A stretch of 30,943 bases of DNA from positions 1 through 30,943 of the forward strand of contig CAKULG010000025.1 in the NCBI GenBank assembly GCA_934667105.1, read 5' to 3'. The stretch's first letter is position 1. Every line of letters starts with the position of its first letter. Positions 24,082-30,603 of this stretch are shown here, one piece after another. The notes under the pieces were generated by a model. That model was given only the letters and a program-made list of their open reading frames with translations, was not told the origin of the DNA and ran no database searches. Made by a program: the position numbers and the translations under genes. Origin of the DNA: an uncultured Clostridia bacterium. Its GTDB lineage: Bacteria > Bacillota > Clostridia > Christensenellales > Aristaeellaceae.

Positions 24082-24576
24082 TCACCGCCCCCTTACCATT
24101 TCCTTTAAGCGCCGGTTATAGGCGTGCAGCGCCTCCAAAAATTCCGCGTGCCGGGGGCAGGCGTATAAAATCTGCCCCGCCTGAACAACCGCCTGCACAA
24201 AATCCTTCCGCAGCCCCGTCTTGCCATATTCCATCAACGGGCAAACCGCCCACCCCCGCCGATCCAGCCGCACCCCATTCCGGGCGGGCAGCAGGGGGAA
24301 AAGGCGGCAGGCCAGGGGCCGCGTTTTGCGGTCGCATCGCCCCAGGCAGGTCAGCAGCCGTCCCCCGGGGAAAACGGAATCGTCGGAAATAATGGAAAAG
24401 CCCTCCGGCAGGGGAGAATACAGCGCTTCCTCCTCCGGAAAAAGCAGCATGCCGCCCTGGCCGTCCTCATCGCATTGGCAGCACGCGCCGCCGCAGAAGC
24501 GCCCGCAATCCTGATTCAAGGGCGTAATATCCTTCAGCAGCTCCCGCGCCGCGCGCACGGCCTCCAGGCACTCCAT
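24082..24576 (-). CDS. YkgJ-type cysteine-cluster protein
   Basis: This 164-residue protein has the cysteine pattern of the YkgJ/UPF0153 family of putative zinc- or iron-chelating proteins: CGRFCGGACC near the N terminus, then CLGRCDRKTRPLACRLFPL and a late CPL...CPRH. Members are thought to bind a metal cluster; some act with lipid or flagellin modification enzymes, but most are unknown. The ATG at 24576 has a GGAGGCGGG ribosome site. It is the first gene of the barnase operon, behind the promoter at 24608-24636, and its stop overlaps or abuts the methyltransferase start. Whether it works with the downstream genes is not shown. Confidence 0.82.
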   Translation of the reverse strand: MECLEAVRAARELLKDITPLNQDCGRFCGGACCQCDEDGQGGMLLFPEEEALYSPLPEGFSIISDDSVFPGGRLLTCLGRCDRKTRPLACRLFPLLPARNGVRLDRRGWAVCPLMEYGKTGLRKDFVQAVVQAGQILYACPRHAEFLEALHAYNRRLKEMVRGR

Positions 24577-24607
24577 ATTCCCGCCTCCCTCCGGCTTTAT
24601 CAAAATT

Positions 24608-24636
24608 ATTTTACCACGAACGGCAAGGATTGACAA
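24608..24636 (-). promoter_or_regulatory. Promoter for the barnase operon
   Basis: On the minus strand TTGTCA (24631-24636), a 17-base spacer and TAAAAT (24608-24613) lie 32 bases before the YkgJ-type gene. Its -35 box is on the same bases as the -35 of the divergent cca promoter. Confidence 0.8.
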
Positions 24637-24658
24637 GGCGCAAGGAAGGATATAAGAT
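24630..24658 (+). promoter_or_regulatory. Promoter for cca
   Basis: A perfect TTGACA (24630-24635) is followed by a 17-base spacer and TAAGAT (24653-24658); TATAAG at 24651 with a 15-base spacer is an alternative. It overlaps the -35 of the opposite promoter. Confidence 0.7.
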
Positions 24659-24684
24659 GAGAACAAAAGGGGGAAAAAGAGCGA

Positions 24685-25935
24685 ATGGAAATGCTGCTGC
24701 CCGCGCCCGTGGCCCTGGCCCTGGGGCGGCTTTCCCAGGCGGGCTTTCCCGCCTATGTGGTGGGGGGCTGCGTGCGGGACGCCGTGCTGGGCGTTCCGCC
24801 CCATGATTATGATTTATGCACCGCCGCCCGGCCGGAGGAAATGCGCCAGGTTTTTGCAGGAGAGCGCGTACTGGAAACAGGCGCGCGTCACGGCACGCTT
24901 ACCGTGCTTTTGCAGGGCGCGCCCCTGGAAATTACTACCTTCCGCCTGGACGGGGAATATCAGGATGGGCGGCACCCTGCCGCCGTGCAATTCACCCGCC
25001 AGATCACCGAGGATTTATCCCGCCGGGATTTCACCATCAACGCCATGGCCTATGCCCCCGGGGAAGGGCTGGTGGATCCCTTCGGCGGGCGGCGGGATTG
25101 CGCCCAGGGGGTGATTCGCTGCGTGGGACGGGCGGAGCGCCGCTTTGAGGAGGACGCGCTGCGCATTCTGCGCGCCTTGCGCTTTTCCGCGCGTCTGGGC
25201 TTTCTCCTGGAGGCGGATACCGCCCGGGCGCTGCACGCCTTGCGGGGAAATTTAGCGCGCATCAGCCGGGAGCGCATCGCCGCCGAATGCGGCGGGCTGC
25301 TTTTGGGGGATTGGGCCGCCCCCGTGCTGCGCGCATACGGCGACGTGCTGTTTTCCGCCCTGCCCAGCCTTGCGGAAACGGGCTTTTCCTTTGCCGATCC
25401 CCTGCTGAACGCGCTGCCGCTGCTTCCCCGGGAGCCCGCCTTGCGTTGGGCCGCCCTGCTTTTCCCGCTGCCCTCCGCGCTGCCAAAGCGGGAGGAAATC
25501 GCCCGGGCGCTGCTGCGCGGCCTGAAGCTGTCGAATCAATTAACGGACACGGTGTGTTCCCTGGTTCGGGAACAGTTTTTCCCGCTTAGGCAGGATACGC
25601 TGCTGGAAGCGCTGATGCGCATGGGCCCGGAGGGGGTGGAGCGAATGCTCCTGCTGCGCTCTGCCTGCGCCCAGGCCTGCCATCCCGGCCGGGCGCGGGA
25701 AATCCAGGCGCAATTTACGGTGCTGGAGCAGGCACGAAGGCAGCTGATCGCCCAAAACGCCTGCTTCTCGCTGAAACAGCTGGCGGTGAAGGGGCCCGAT
25801 CTGACCGCCCAGGGGCTTCGAGGCCCTCAGATCGGCCAGGCGCTGCAACAATTGCTGGCGCTGGTGGCCCAAGGCCGCCTCCCAAACGAAAAAGAAGCGC
25901 TGCTTGCAGCCTTGCGTAATATAACGAGAGAATAA
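24685..25935 (+). CDS. cca: CCA tRNA nucleotidyltransferase
   Basis: This 416-residue class II nucleotidyltransferase adds or repairs the CCA end of tRNAs using CTP and ATP. The N-terminal catalytic domain has GGCVRD (about 27-32) and HDYDLCT with the DxD metal pair (Asp41, Asp43), then the ribose-binding RRDFTINAMAY. The neck/body region carries RFEEDALRILRALRFSARLGF, followed by the alpha-helical tail. The length suits a bacterial CCA-adding enzyme rather than a longer poly(A) polymerase. GGGGGA precedes the ATG with a slightly long spacing (about 10). Its promoter is entangled with that of the barnase operon. A strong terminator follows the stop. Confidence 0.93.
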   Translation: MEMLLPAPVALALGRLSQAGFPAYVVGGCVRDAVLGVPPHDYDLCTAARPEEMRQVFAGERVLETGARHGTLTVLLQGAPLEITTFRLDGEYQDGRHPAAVQFTRQITEDLSRRDFTINAMAYAPGEGLVDPFGGRRDCAQGVIRCVGRAERRFEEDALRILRALRFSARLGFLLEADTARALHALRGNLARISRERIAAECGGLLLGDWAAPVLRAYGDVLFSALPSLAETGFSFADPLLNALPLLPREPALRWAALLFPLPSALPKREEIARALLRGLKLSNQLTDTVCSLVREQFFPLRQDTLLEALMRMGPEGVERMLLLRSACAQACHPGRAREIQAQFTVLEQARRQLIAQNACFSLKQLAVKGPDLTAQGLRGPQIGQALQQLLALVAQGRLPNEKEALLAALRNITRE

Positions 25936-25974
25936 AAATATGCGGGGGAATCCTTTAGTTTCCCCCGCATATTT
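25936..25974. terminator. Bidirectional terminator between cca and the lamin-tail gene
   Basis: A perfect 15-bp stem, AAATATGCGGGGGAA (25936-25950) with TTCCCCCGCATATTT (25960-25974), has a 9-base loop. It starts at the cca stop codon. AT pairs at the base of the stem give T-rich ends on both strands, suiting the two convergent genes. Confidence 0.9.
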
Positions 25975-25985
25975 GCTTTCCGCGC

Positions 25986-26495
25986 TCATTCATCGAACTG
26001 GTTTTCCGCGCCGGGCGTGGGCATATGGGTAAAGCGCCAGGTGCGCTCGTCGTATCGGGCCATGGAAACGTCCTTTTCCTGGGCGTCGAAGCTGACGATA
26101 TCCAGAATCTCTCCGCCGAAGGAGAGCACCACCCGCTCCCCCGCGGCGCTGAGCTTAAAGGGCAGGTGAATTTCCGTTTCGGTCACGCGTTCCTCTCCCG
26201 AAGCGAAAAGAATCAGATAGCCGTGAGCGGGCAGCACCCAATCGGGAAACGTAAATTTCCCCAGGTTCTTTTTGCCGTCCGAGATGCACAGGCCCTTCAG
26301 ATTCACCGCGTTCTCCCCGGCGTTATACAGCTCGATCCAATCGGGGGTATCCCCCGCTTCATCCTCCAGGGTGTCGCCGTTGGAGGCCATAAATTCATTG
26401 ATGCGAATATCCGTCAGGCGGCCCGTTGCCTCCTCCGCCAGGGCGCAGGAAAGCAGCAGCAAAAGCGCCGCAGCCAGACACAGAAATCTTTTCAT
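25986..26495 (-). CDS. Secreted lamin-tail domain protein
   Basis: This 169-residue protein has a signal peptide (MKRFLCLAAALLLLLSCALA, cleaved about residue 20) and then a single lamin-tail domain. The domain signs are IRINEFMASNGDTL...GDTPDWIELYNAGENAVNLKGLCISD, then FTFPDWVLPAHGYLILFASG, and a closing TPGAEN motif. In bacteria this immunoglobulin-like domain occurs on exported nucleases and phosphatases and may bind surfaces or nucleic acid; here it stands alone, with no enzyme. The window's other copy is on the metallo-hydrolase at 1023-2198. AAGGAAG lies before the ATG. It follows murI by 45 bases and may share its transcript. Confidence 0.88.
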   Translation of the reverse strand: MKRFLCLAAALLLLLSCALAEEATGRLTDIRINEFMASNGDTLEDEAGDTPDWIELYNAGENAVNLKGLCISDGKKNLGKFTFPDWVLPAHGYLILFASGEERVTETEIHLPFKLSAAGERVVLSFGGEILDIVSFDAQEKDVSMARYDERTWRFTHMPTPGAENQFDE

Positions 26496-26540
26496 ATTGC
26501 GTTCTTCCTTTCTATGCGTTTTTCTTTTGCAGACAGGCCG

Positions 26541-27314
26541 TCAATCCGGCTCCTCCAGCAGCATCCGCATCTGCCGCGCCGCCGCCTCGCCCCCTGAGGA
26601 AAACAGGTGAATTTTCCCCCGCTCGCTGCGCTCGGAAAGCAGCCCCTTTTCCGCCAGCCGCCTGCGCAGCTGCCGCGCCGTGCCCGCGTTGCCGTCCAGC
26701 AACGGCGTTTGGGGAAAATGCCGGGCAATTGCCCGCTTCAAAAAGGAATAATGGGTGCAGCCCAGCACCACCGCCTCCACCTTTTGCCCCTGATAGGGGG
26801 CGAAAAGCGCGTCCAGATAAGCGTGCAGGGCGGGGGAATCCAATTCCATTTTTTCCACCAGTTCCATCAACCCGGGGCAGGGCAACGAAACCACGCCCGC
26901 GCCGTACTGGGAAAGCAGTCGCCGGTATTTTTCCCCTGCCAGCGTTCCCGGCGTGGCCAGGGAAAGAATCACCCCGTCCCGATGCAGGGCCGCGGCGGGC
27001 TTAAGGGCAGGCTCGATGCCGATAATAGGCAAATCGGGATATTCCTCGCGTAAGGCTGCCGCCGCCGCGCTGGTGGCGGTGTTGCAGGCGATCACCAGCG
27101 CCTTAACGCCCATGTCCAGCAGCCGCTCCGTCGCCTGGCGGGTCAAGGCCAGCACCGTCTGCCGATCCTTGGTGCCGTAGGGGGCGTGCAGCGTATCGCC
27201 GTAAAAGATAAAATGCTCGTGAGGAAGCTGACGCACTGCCTCCCGCAGCACGCTGATCCCCCCCACGCCGCTATCGAACATTCCGATGGGCCCGTTCGCC
27301 CTTTGCTCCGTCAT
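26541..27314 (-). CDS. murI: Glutamate racemase
   Basis: This 257-residue cofactor-independent racemase makes D-glutamate for peptidoglycan. The two catalytic cysteines are in ACNTATS (Cys77) and GCTHY (Cys186, with His188), and the N-terminal FDSGVGG (Asp14, Ser15) and FYGDTLHAPYG motifs are typical. The length is standard. I chose the ATG at 27314 with AGGAG 7 bases upstream; the open frame continuing to 27653 is antisense-like extension over the neighbour. It has its own promoter (27379-27407), which starts at the end of spoIIP. Confidence 0.95.
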   Translation of the reverse strand: MTEQRANGPIGMFDSGVGGISVLREAVRQLPHEHFIFYGDTLHAPYGTKDRQTVLALTRQATERLLDMGVKALVIACNTATSAAAAALREEYPDLPIIGIEPALKPAAALHRDGVILSLATPGTLAGEKYRRLLSQYGAGVVSLPCPGLMELVEKMELDSPALHAYLDALFAPYQGQKVEAVVLGCTHYSFLKRAIARHFPQTPLLDGNAGTARQLRRRLAEKGLLSERSERGKIHLFSSGGEAAARQMRMLLEEPD

Positions 27315-27378
27315 GGTTTTTCTCCTGTGCGTCCGTCCGCGTCTCCGCGGCTTATGGGCCCTGCCTGGGCCGCTTTCT

Positions 27379-27407
27379 ATCATAGCACAAAAAGGCGCTT
27401 TAAGCAA
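27379..27407 (-). promoter_or_regulatory. Promoter for murI
   Basis: On the minus strand TTGCTT (27402-27407), a 17-base spacer and TATGAT (27379-27384). The -35 box abuts the spoIIP stop codon. This would let murI be made in growing cells independently of the sporulation genes upstream. Confidence 0.75.
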
Positions 27408-27408
27408 A

Positions 27409-28245
27409 TCATTCCAGCCCGTCGAAATAGGCGCAGATCGCCTGGGCCAGGCATGGCATGGCCGCCAGGGCCTGGGACAGCGTGTTTTTATTATTGCCCA
27501 CCTCGATGAGCATGCTGGGGGTGGCGGCCTGCTGATTATAGCGCCCGCTCTTGAGCGAAACACCCCGGCACAGGCCCTCCGTCTGGCCGTTGAGCGCCTG
27601 GGAAACGGCCTGCGCCGCCCGCTGGTTGCTCTGCCAATCGGGCCGCTCGTCAAAGCCCGTGCCCGTGCCCTGGCCGATCAGGATCAGCAGCCGCGCCGCC
27701 TCCGTGCCTCCCGCCGTCACGGTGTTGGGCCCGTTGCCCTTGGAATAGGAATCCCGGTGCAGATCGATATATAAATCATAGCCTTCCTTGGCCGCCGCCT
27801 GCAGCCCCTCCAGCGATCGGGAATAGGCGGAGGAAAGGCGCGGCGGCTCATAGGCGGTGGTATCGTGGGTCACGCTCACGCCCGCCGCCATGAGATATTT
27901 TTCCAGTTCCGCTCCCACCCGCACGATATTGTGCTCCGCATCGCTGGTGCGCCATTTTTCCGTTTCCCGATATGTATCGCCCGCTTCCATTTCATAAGCC
28001 TCATAGGTATGCGTGTGATACAGAAACACGCGCCGGGCCCGGCGGGGAGCGGCCACGGAAAGCACCTCCAGGGAAAAGCCCTCCGCCTCCCGGGTTTCGC
28101 CCGTCAAATCGATGGATACCGCCCGGGCGCACGCCTCCACCAGCCCCTGCCCTCCGGATAGCAGCAGCGATACCCACAGCAGCAGCAATTGCCCGGCCAG
28201 GATGCAGGCGGCGCGCCGGGCCAGCGCTTTTTCTTGAAACCGCAT
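27409..28245 (-). CDS. spoIIP: Stage II sporulation protein P (peptidoglycan amidase)
   Basis: This 278-residue protein is the amidase of the engulfment machine that remodels septal peptidoglycan while the mother cell surrounds the forespore. One N-terminal membrane helix (about residues 13-30) places the enzyme outside the membrane. SpoIIP signs are YHTHTYEAY (His77, His79, Glu82), DAEHNIVRVG, YIDLHRDSY in the middle and MLIEVGNNKNT near the C terminus, giving the zinc ligands and catalytic Glu. It is shorter than the 401-residue Bacillus protein, mainly between the helix and the amidase domain. AGGTGA precedes the ATG. It follows gpr by 32 bases, the usual gpr-spoIIP order. Confidence 0.93.
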   Translation of the reverse strand: MRFQEKALARRAACILAGQLLLLWVSLLLSGGQGLVEACARAVSIDLTGETREAEGFSLEVLSVAAPRRARRVFLYHTHTYEAYEMEAGDTYRETEKWRTSDAEHNIVRVGAELEKYLMAAGVSVTHDTTAYEPPRLSSAYSRSLEGLQAAAKEGYDLYIDLHRDSYSKGNGPNTVTAGGTEAARLLILIGQGTGTGFDERPDWQSNQRAAQAVSQALNGQTEGLCRGVSLKSGRYNQQAATPSMLIEVGNNKNTLSQALAAMPCLAQAICAYFDGLE

Positions 28246-28277
28246 AGGCTCACCTCATCCAAGTATATGCGTCCGGT

Positions 28278-29201
28278 TCAGCCGTCATGCGAAAGGGCGG
28301 TGATTTCTTCCTCGGATAATCGCGCCTGCAGGGCGAAATTCAGTCCGTCCGAAAGGACGCGAGCCACCCGGCCCACCAGTTCGTCCACCTCTCGGGGCGT
28401 GACCACCATTTCCCCCATGCCCTGCTGAATCACCTTGGCGATCATGGCGTCCATGGCCTGCTCGTGTTCCTCCTCCGCCATGCCCATATCCTGCAAAAGC
28501 AGGCCCAGGGCGTCCCGTGCGATCACGGCGGCGTACACCACCATGGGCACACCGATGGCGATCACCGGCACGCCCAGCGATTCCTTCGTCAGCCCCATAC
28601 GATGATTGCCCACGCCGCTGCCCGGCAAAATGCCCGTATCCGTCACCTGGATGGTGGTGCCGATGCGGCTGCTTTCCCGGGCGGCCAGCGCGTCCACCGC
28701 AATCACGGCGGCGGGGCGCACGCGCTCCACCACCCCATGCACCACCTCCGCCGTTTCCATGCCCGTCACCCCCAGCACCCCCGGGGCCACGGCGCACACG
28801 CCCCGCAGCCGCTCCTTGAGGGAATCCAGCGTGATTTCCTTCATGTGCCGGGTAATCAGCAGCCCCTCCAGCACGCGGCTGCCCAGCGCGTCCGCCGTCA
28901 TGCGGCGATTGCCCAGGCCCACCACCAGCAAATCCCCAAAGGGCGGCAGCATCCTGCGCACCGCTCCCGCCAGCGCCCGGGACAGGGCCGCGCGCTCCGC
29001 GCAATCCGCCCGCAGCAGGCCGGGATGGGAAAAGGTGATGTATTGGCCCGGCGCTTTATCCAGCGCTTTGGCCGCCTCTAAGGTAGAAATGCGCACCTGC
29101 GTTTCCTCAATGGGCCCGTGACGGAAGGTGCGCGACATAACGCCCTCCAACGGCCGCGCGCCTGCCCTGCTTTCCATTGCCAGATCGGTTCGAATCTGCA
29201 T
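28278..29201 (-). CDS. gpr: Germination protease GPR
   Basis: This 307-residue protein is the A25-family protease that degrades small acid-soluble spore proteins at germination. It begins MQIRTDLAMES, the conserved self-processing site (cleavage expected between Asp6 and Leu7), and contains LLVVGLGNRRMTADALG, PGVLGVTGMET, VIAVDALAARESSRIGTTIQVTDTGI and PGSGVGNHR. The Bacillus zymogen carries about 15 residues before the cut; only about 6 are possible here, because an in-frame stop lies five codons upstream of the ATG. GGGGG lies 8 bases before the start. A sigma-G-like promoter is at 29226-29255. Confidence 0.95.
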   Translation of the reverse strand: MQIRTDLAMESRAGARPLEGVMSRTFRHGPIEETQVRISTLEAAKALDKAPGQYITFSHPGLLRADCAERAALSRALAGAVRRMLPPFGDLLVVGLGNRRMTADALGSRVLEGLLITRHMKEITLDSLKERLRGVCAVAPGVLGVTGMETAEVVHGVVERVRPAAVIAVDALAARESSRIGTTIQVTDTGILPGSGVGNHRMGLTKESLGVPVIAIGVPMVVYAAVIARDALGLLLQDMGMAEEEHEQAMDAMIAKVIQQGMGEMVVTPREVDELVGRVARVLSDGLNFALQARLSEEEITALSHDG

Positions 29202-29225
29202 ACTTTTCGCCCCCTATTTCAGGCT

Positions 29226-29255
29226 TACTTTGCGCCGGGAAAGGGCGTTCTATAC
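29226..29255 (-). promoter_or_regulatory. Possible forespore sigma-G promoter for gpr
   Basis: On the minus strand GTATA (29251-29255), an 18-base spacer and CAAAGTA (29226-29232) resemble the sigma-G pattern (gmATA, CATnnTA) with two mismatches. It lies 25 bases upstream of the gpr start, where sigma-G control is expected from Bacillus. Confidence 0.4.
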
Positions 29256-29384
29256 GAAAAGCAAAAATATAATGACGTTGAAAAATCATTTAGAAAAAAA
29301 GCGCCGTTCCGGCGGGTAGCTGTCCATAAAACAGGTTTCACGAAACAAATAATATGGCAGTTGCCGGACAAGGGTTGCTGACAA
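29256..29384. other. AT-rich gap with no clear gene
   Basis: This stretch is less GC-rich than the region to its left. A plus-strand frame ending at 29381 (KTGFTKQIIWQLPDKGC) stops just before a terminator and could be a gene remnant, but I recognise nothing in it. Confidence 0.3.
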
Positions 29385-29419
29385 AAAGGGGTATGTGCCG
29401 TTAAGACACATGCCCCTTT
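29385..29419. terminator. Terminator left of the ADP-ribosylglycohydrolase region
   Basis: AAAGGGGTATGTG (29385-29397) pairs with CACATGCCCCTTT (29407-29419), with one T-G pair and a 9-base loop. GCTTTTTTG follows on the plus strand and TTTGTCAG on the minus strand, so it can work in both directions. It ends minus-strand transcripts from the ARH region. Confidence 0.8.
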
Positions 29420-29489
29420 GCTTTTTTGCTGTTTTAAAGGTTGATTATGGCTGATTTTTTGCCGTCACGCGTCTTTCGGAGGGCGCTTG

Positions 29490-29591
29490 ATGGGATTTGC
29501 CGCCCTACTTGAAAAGCGGGCTGAAACAGTCGCTTTGCCAAAGGAAAGTGAGAGCTATGTATTATCCAGAGGATACTGCAAGGAAGATTAG
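29490..29591 (+). CDS. Possible small protein, 33 residues
   Basis: ATG at 29490 with GGAGG 7 bases upstream opens a 33-codon frame (MGFAALLEKRAETVALPKES..., ending GYCKED) that stops at 29591. It looks amphipathic and coding-like, with a strong ribosome site. Its end overlaps the end of the GIY-YIG remnant on the other strand by four bases. No family is recognised; it could also be the start of a gene cut short by the rearrangement here. Confidence 0.3.
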   Translation: MGFAALLEKRAETVALPKESESYVLSRGYCKED

Positions 29592-29803
29592 TTCTGATTC
29601 ATTCCGAATGGTTCATAGGTCAGCAGCTTTTTCTTCCAAAGGGCCTCTGCATCAATGATTTGATTGTCTGGAAGTGCCTTGGACAAAACCTGCAACACTG
29701 AAAACTGCAAACCGTGGCAACTATGATTTACAGACTTCAAGTGGCTGATCATTCCCTTGTTGTTTCCGTGACCGCCCGTAGCGACGTAGACAGATTTTTT
29801 CGT
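29588..29803 (-). pseudogene. C-terminal remnant of a GIY-YIG nuclease-family gene
   Basis: In a different frame from the upstream ARH gene, about 70 codons up to the stop at 29588 read as the end of a GIY-YIG family protein. The segment runs VYVATGGHGNNKG, then LQFSVLQVLSK, then AEALWKKKL and PFGMN, a tail I associate with that family. The catalytic N-terminal half (GIY and YIG strands) is missing: the sequence joins directly to the 3' end of the ARH gene. There is no start codon or ribosome site of its own. It is most likely left by a deletion. Confidence 0.55.
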
Positions 29804-30599
29804 TGTAAAGCGCACTTTCCCACTCACGTAGAATCTCCGCCAGCTCCGGCGGCAGACGTTTGCGGCACTCGTGTCGCAGTTCCTCCGGCACGCCGTAGAA
29901 TGCCTCAGCGATGCTGCCGGTGATGGCGGCGAGGGTGTCGCTGTCGCCGCCGAGGGACACCGACGTGCGCAGCGCGTCTTCAAAATCTGTGCTTTCCAGA
30001 AATGCAATAATAGCCTGCGGCACGGTTTCCTGGCAGCTCTCTACATGATGGTAGGTGGGACGAATTTCGTCGCAGGTTCGGCTGAGGTCGTAGCCGAATT
30101 CGCGCTCCACATACGCTTTGATTTCCGCTTTGTCGTGACCCGTGCGGGCGAGAAAGATGGCCGCGGCGGTGGCCTGTGCGCCCTTGATGCCCTCCGGGTG
30201 GTCGTGGGTCACCTGGGCGGTGAGCCGCGCCAGACGCAGCGTTTCCGCCATATCTGTTGCCAGCCATGCGGCGGGAGACACCCGCATGGCACTGCCGTTG
30301 CCGTAGCTTTGGTAGGGCTGCGGGTCATCCTCATAGAGCCAGCCGCCAAAATGGGTGCCATAGCCCCGGTCAGGGTAGGCGCGGCCTAGCTGCTGCATCT
30401 CCCGCACCAGTGCCGCTTTGATGGCGGCATCGTCCTGCCCACGGGTGCTGAGCAGCGCCTTCGCCACCGCCAGCGTCATCACCGTGTCGTCGGTAAAGTC
30501 GGAACGGCGGCTGAACAGGGGGAAATCCTTCGCCTTATAGTTGTTGCAGTCGAACTCGTAGGGGCTGCCCACGATGTCGCCCAAAATCGCTCCGTACAT
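29721..30599 (-). CDS. ADP-ribosylglycohydrolase family protein
   Basis: This 292-residue protein has the full DraG/ARH set: GAILGDIVGSPYEF at the N terminus, FTDDTVMTLAVAKAL near 35, NGSAMRVSPAAW in the middle, and SLGGDSDTLAAITGSIAEAFYG near 215. These hold the two-magnesium site that releases ADP-ribose from a modified target. The natural end of the domain is near EWESALYNEK; the last ~25 residues (CLRRYGRSRKQQ...) come from reading the neighbouring remnant out of frame, so the original C terminus may be lost. It lies 4 bases after a VWA-domain gene, which implies one transcript. Codon and base use differ from the genes left of 29.2 kb. Confidence 0.9.
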   Translation of the reverse strand: MYGAILGDIVGSPYEFDCNNYKAKDFPLFSRRSDFTDDTVMTLAVAKALLSTRGQDDAAIKAALVREMQQLGRAYPDRGYGTHFGGWLYEDDPQPYQSYGNGSAMRVSPAAWLATDMAETLRLARLTAQVTHDHPEGIKGAQATAAAIFLARTGHDKAEIKAYVEREFGYDLSRTCDEIRPTYHHVESCQETVPQAIIAFLESTDFEDALRTSVSLGGDSDTLAAITGSIAEAFYGVPEELRHECRKRLPPELAEILREWESALYNEKICLRRYGRSRKQQGNDQPLEVCKS

Positions 30600-30603
30600 A
30601 CGC

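Noticed and set aside
24577..24804. N-terminal extension of the YkgJ-type protein
   Set aside because: It would cross the promoter region and the start of cca; the ATG at 24576 has its own strong ribosome site.
27315..27653. N-terminal extension of murI
   Set aside because: It runs over the spoIIP gene with Arg/Pro-rich nonsense sequence; the racemase begins normally at 27314 after AGGAG.
29256..29587. tRNA or other known RNA genes in the AT-rich gap
   Set aside because: I found no cloverleaf, GTTCGA-type T-loop or known RNA fold; only the terminator at 29385-29419 stands out.
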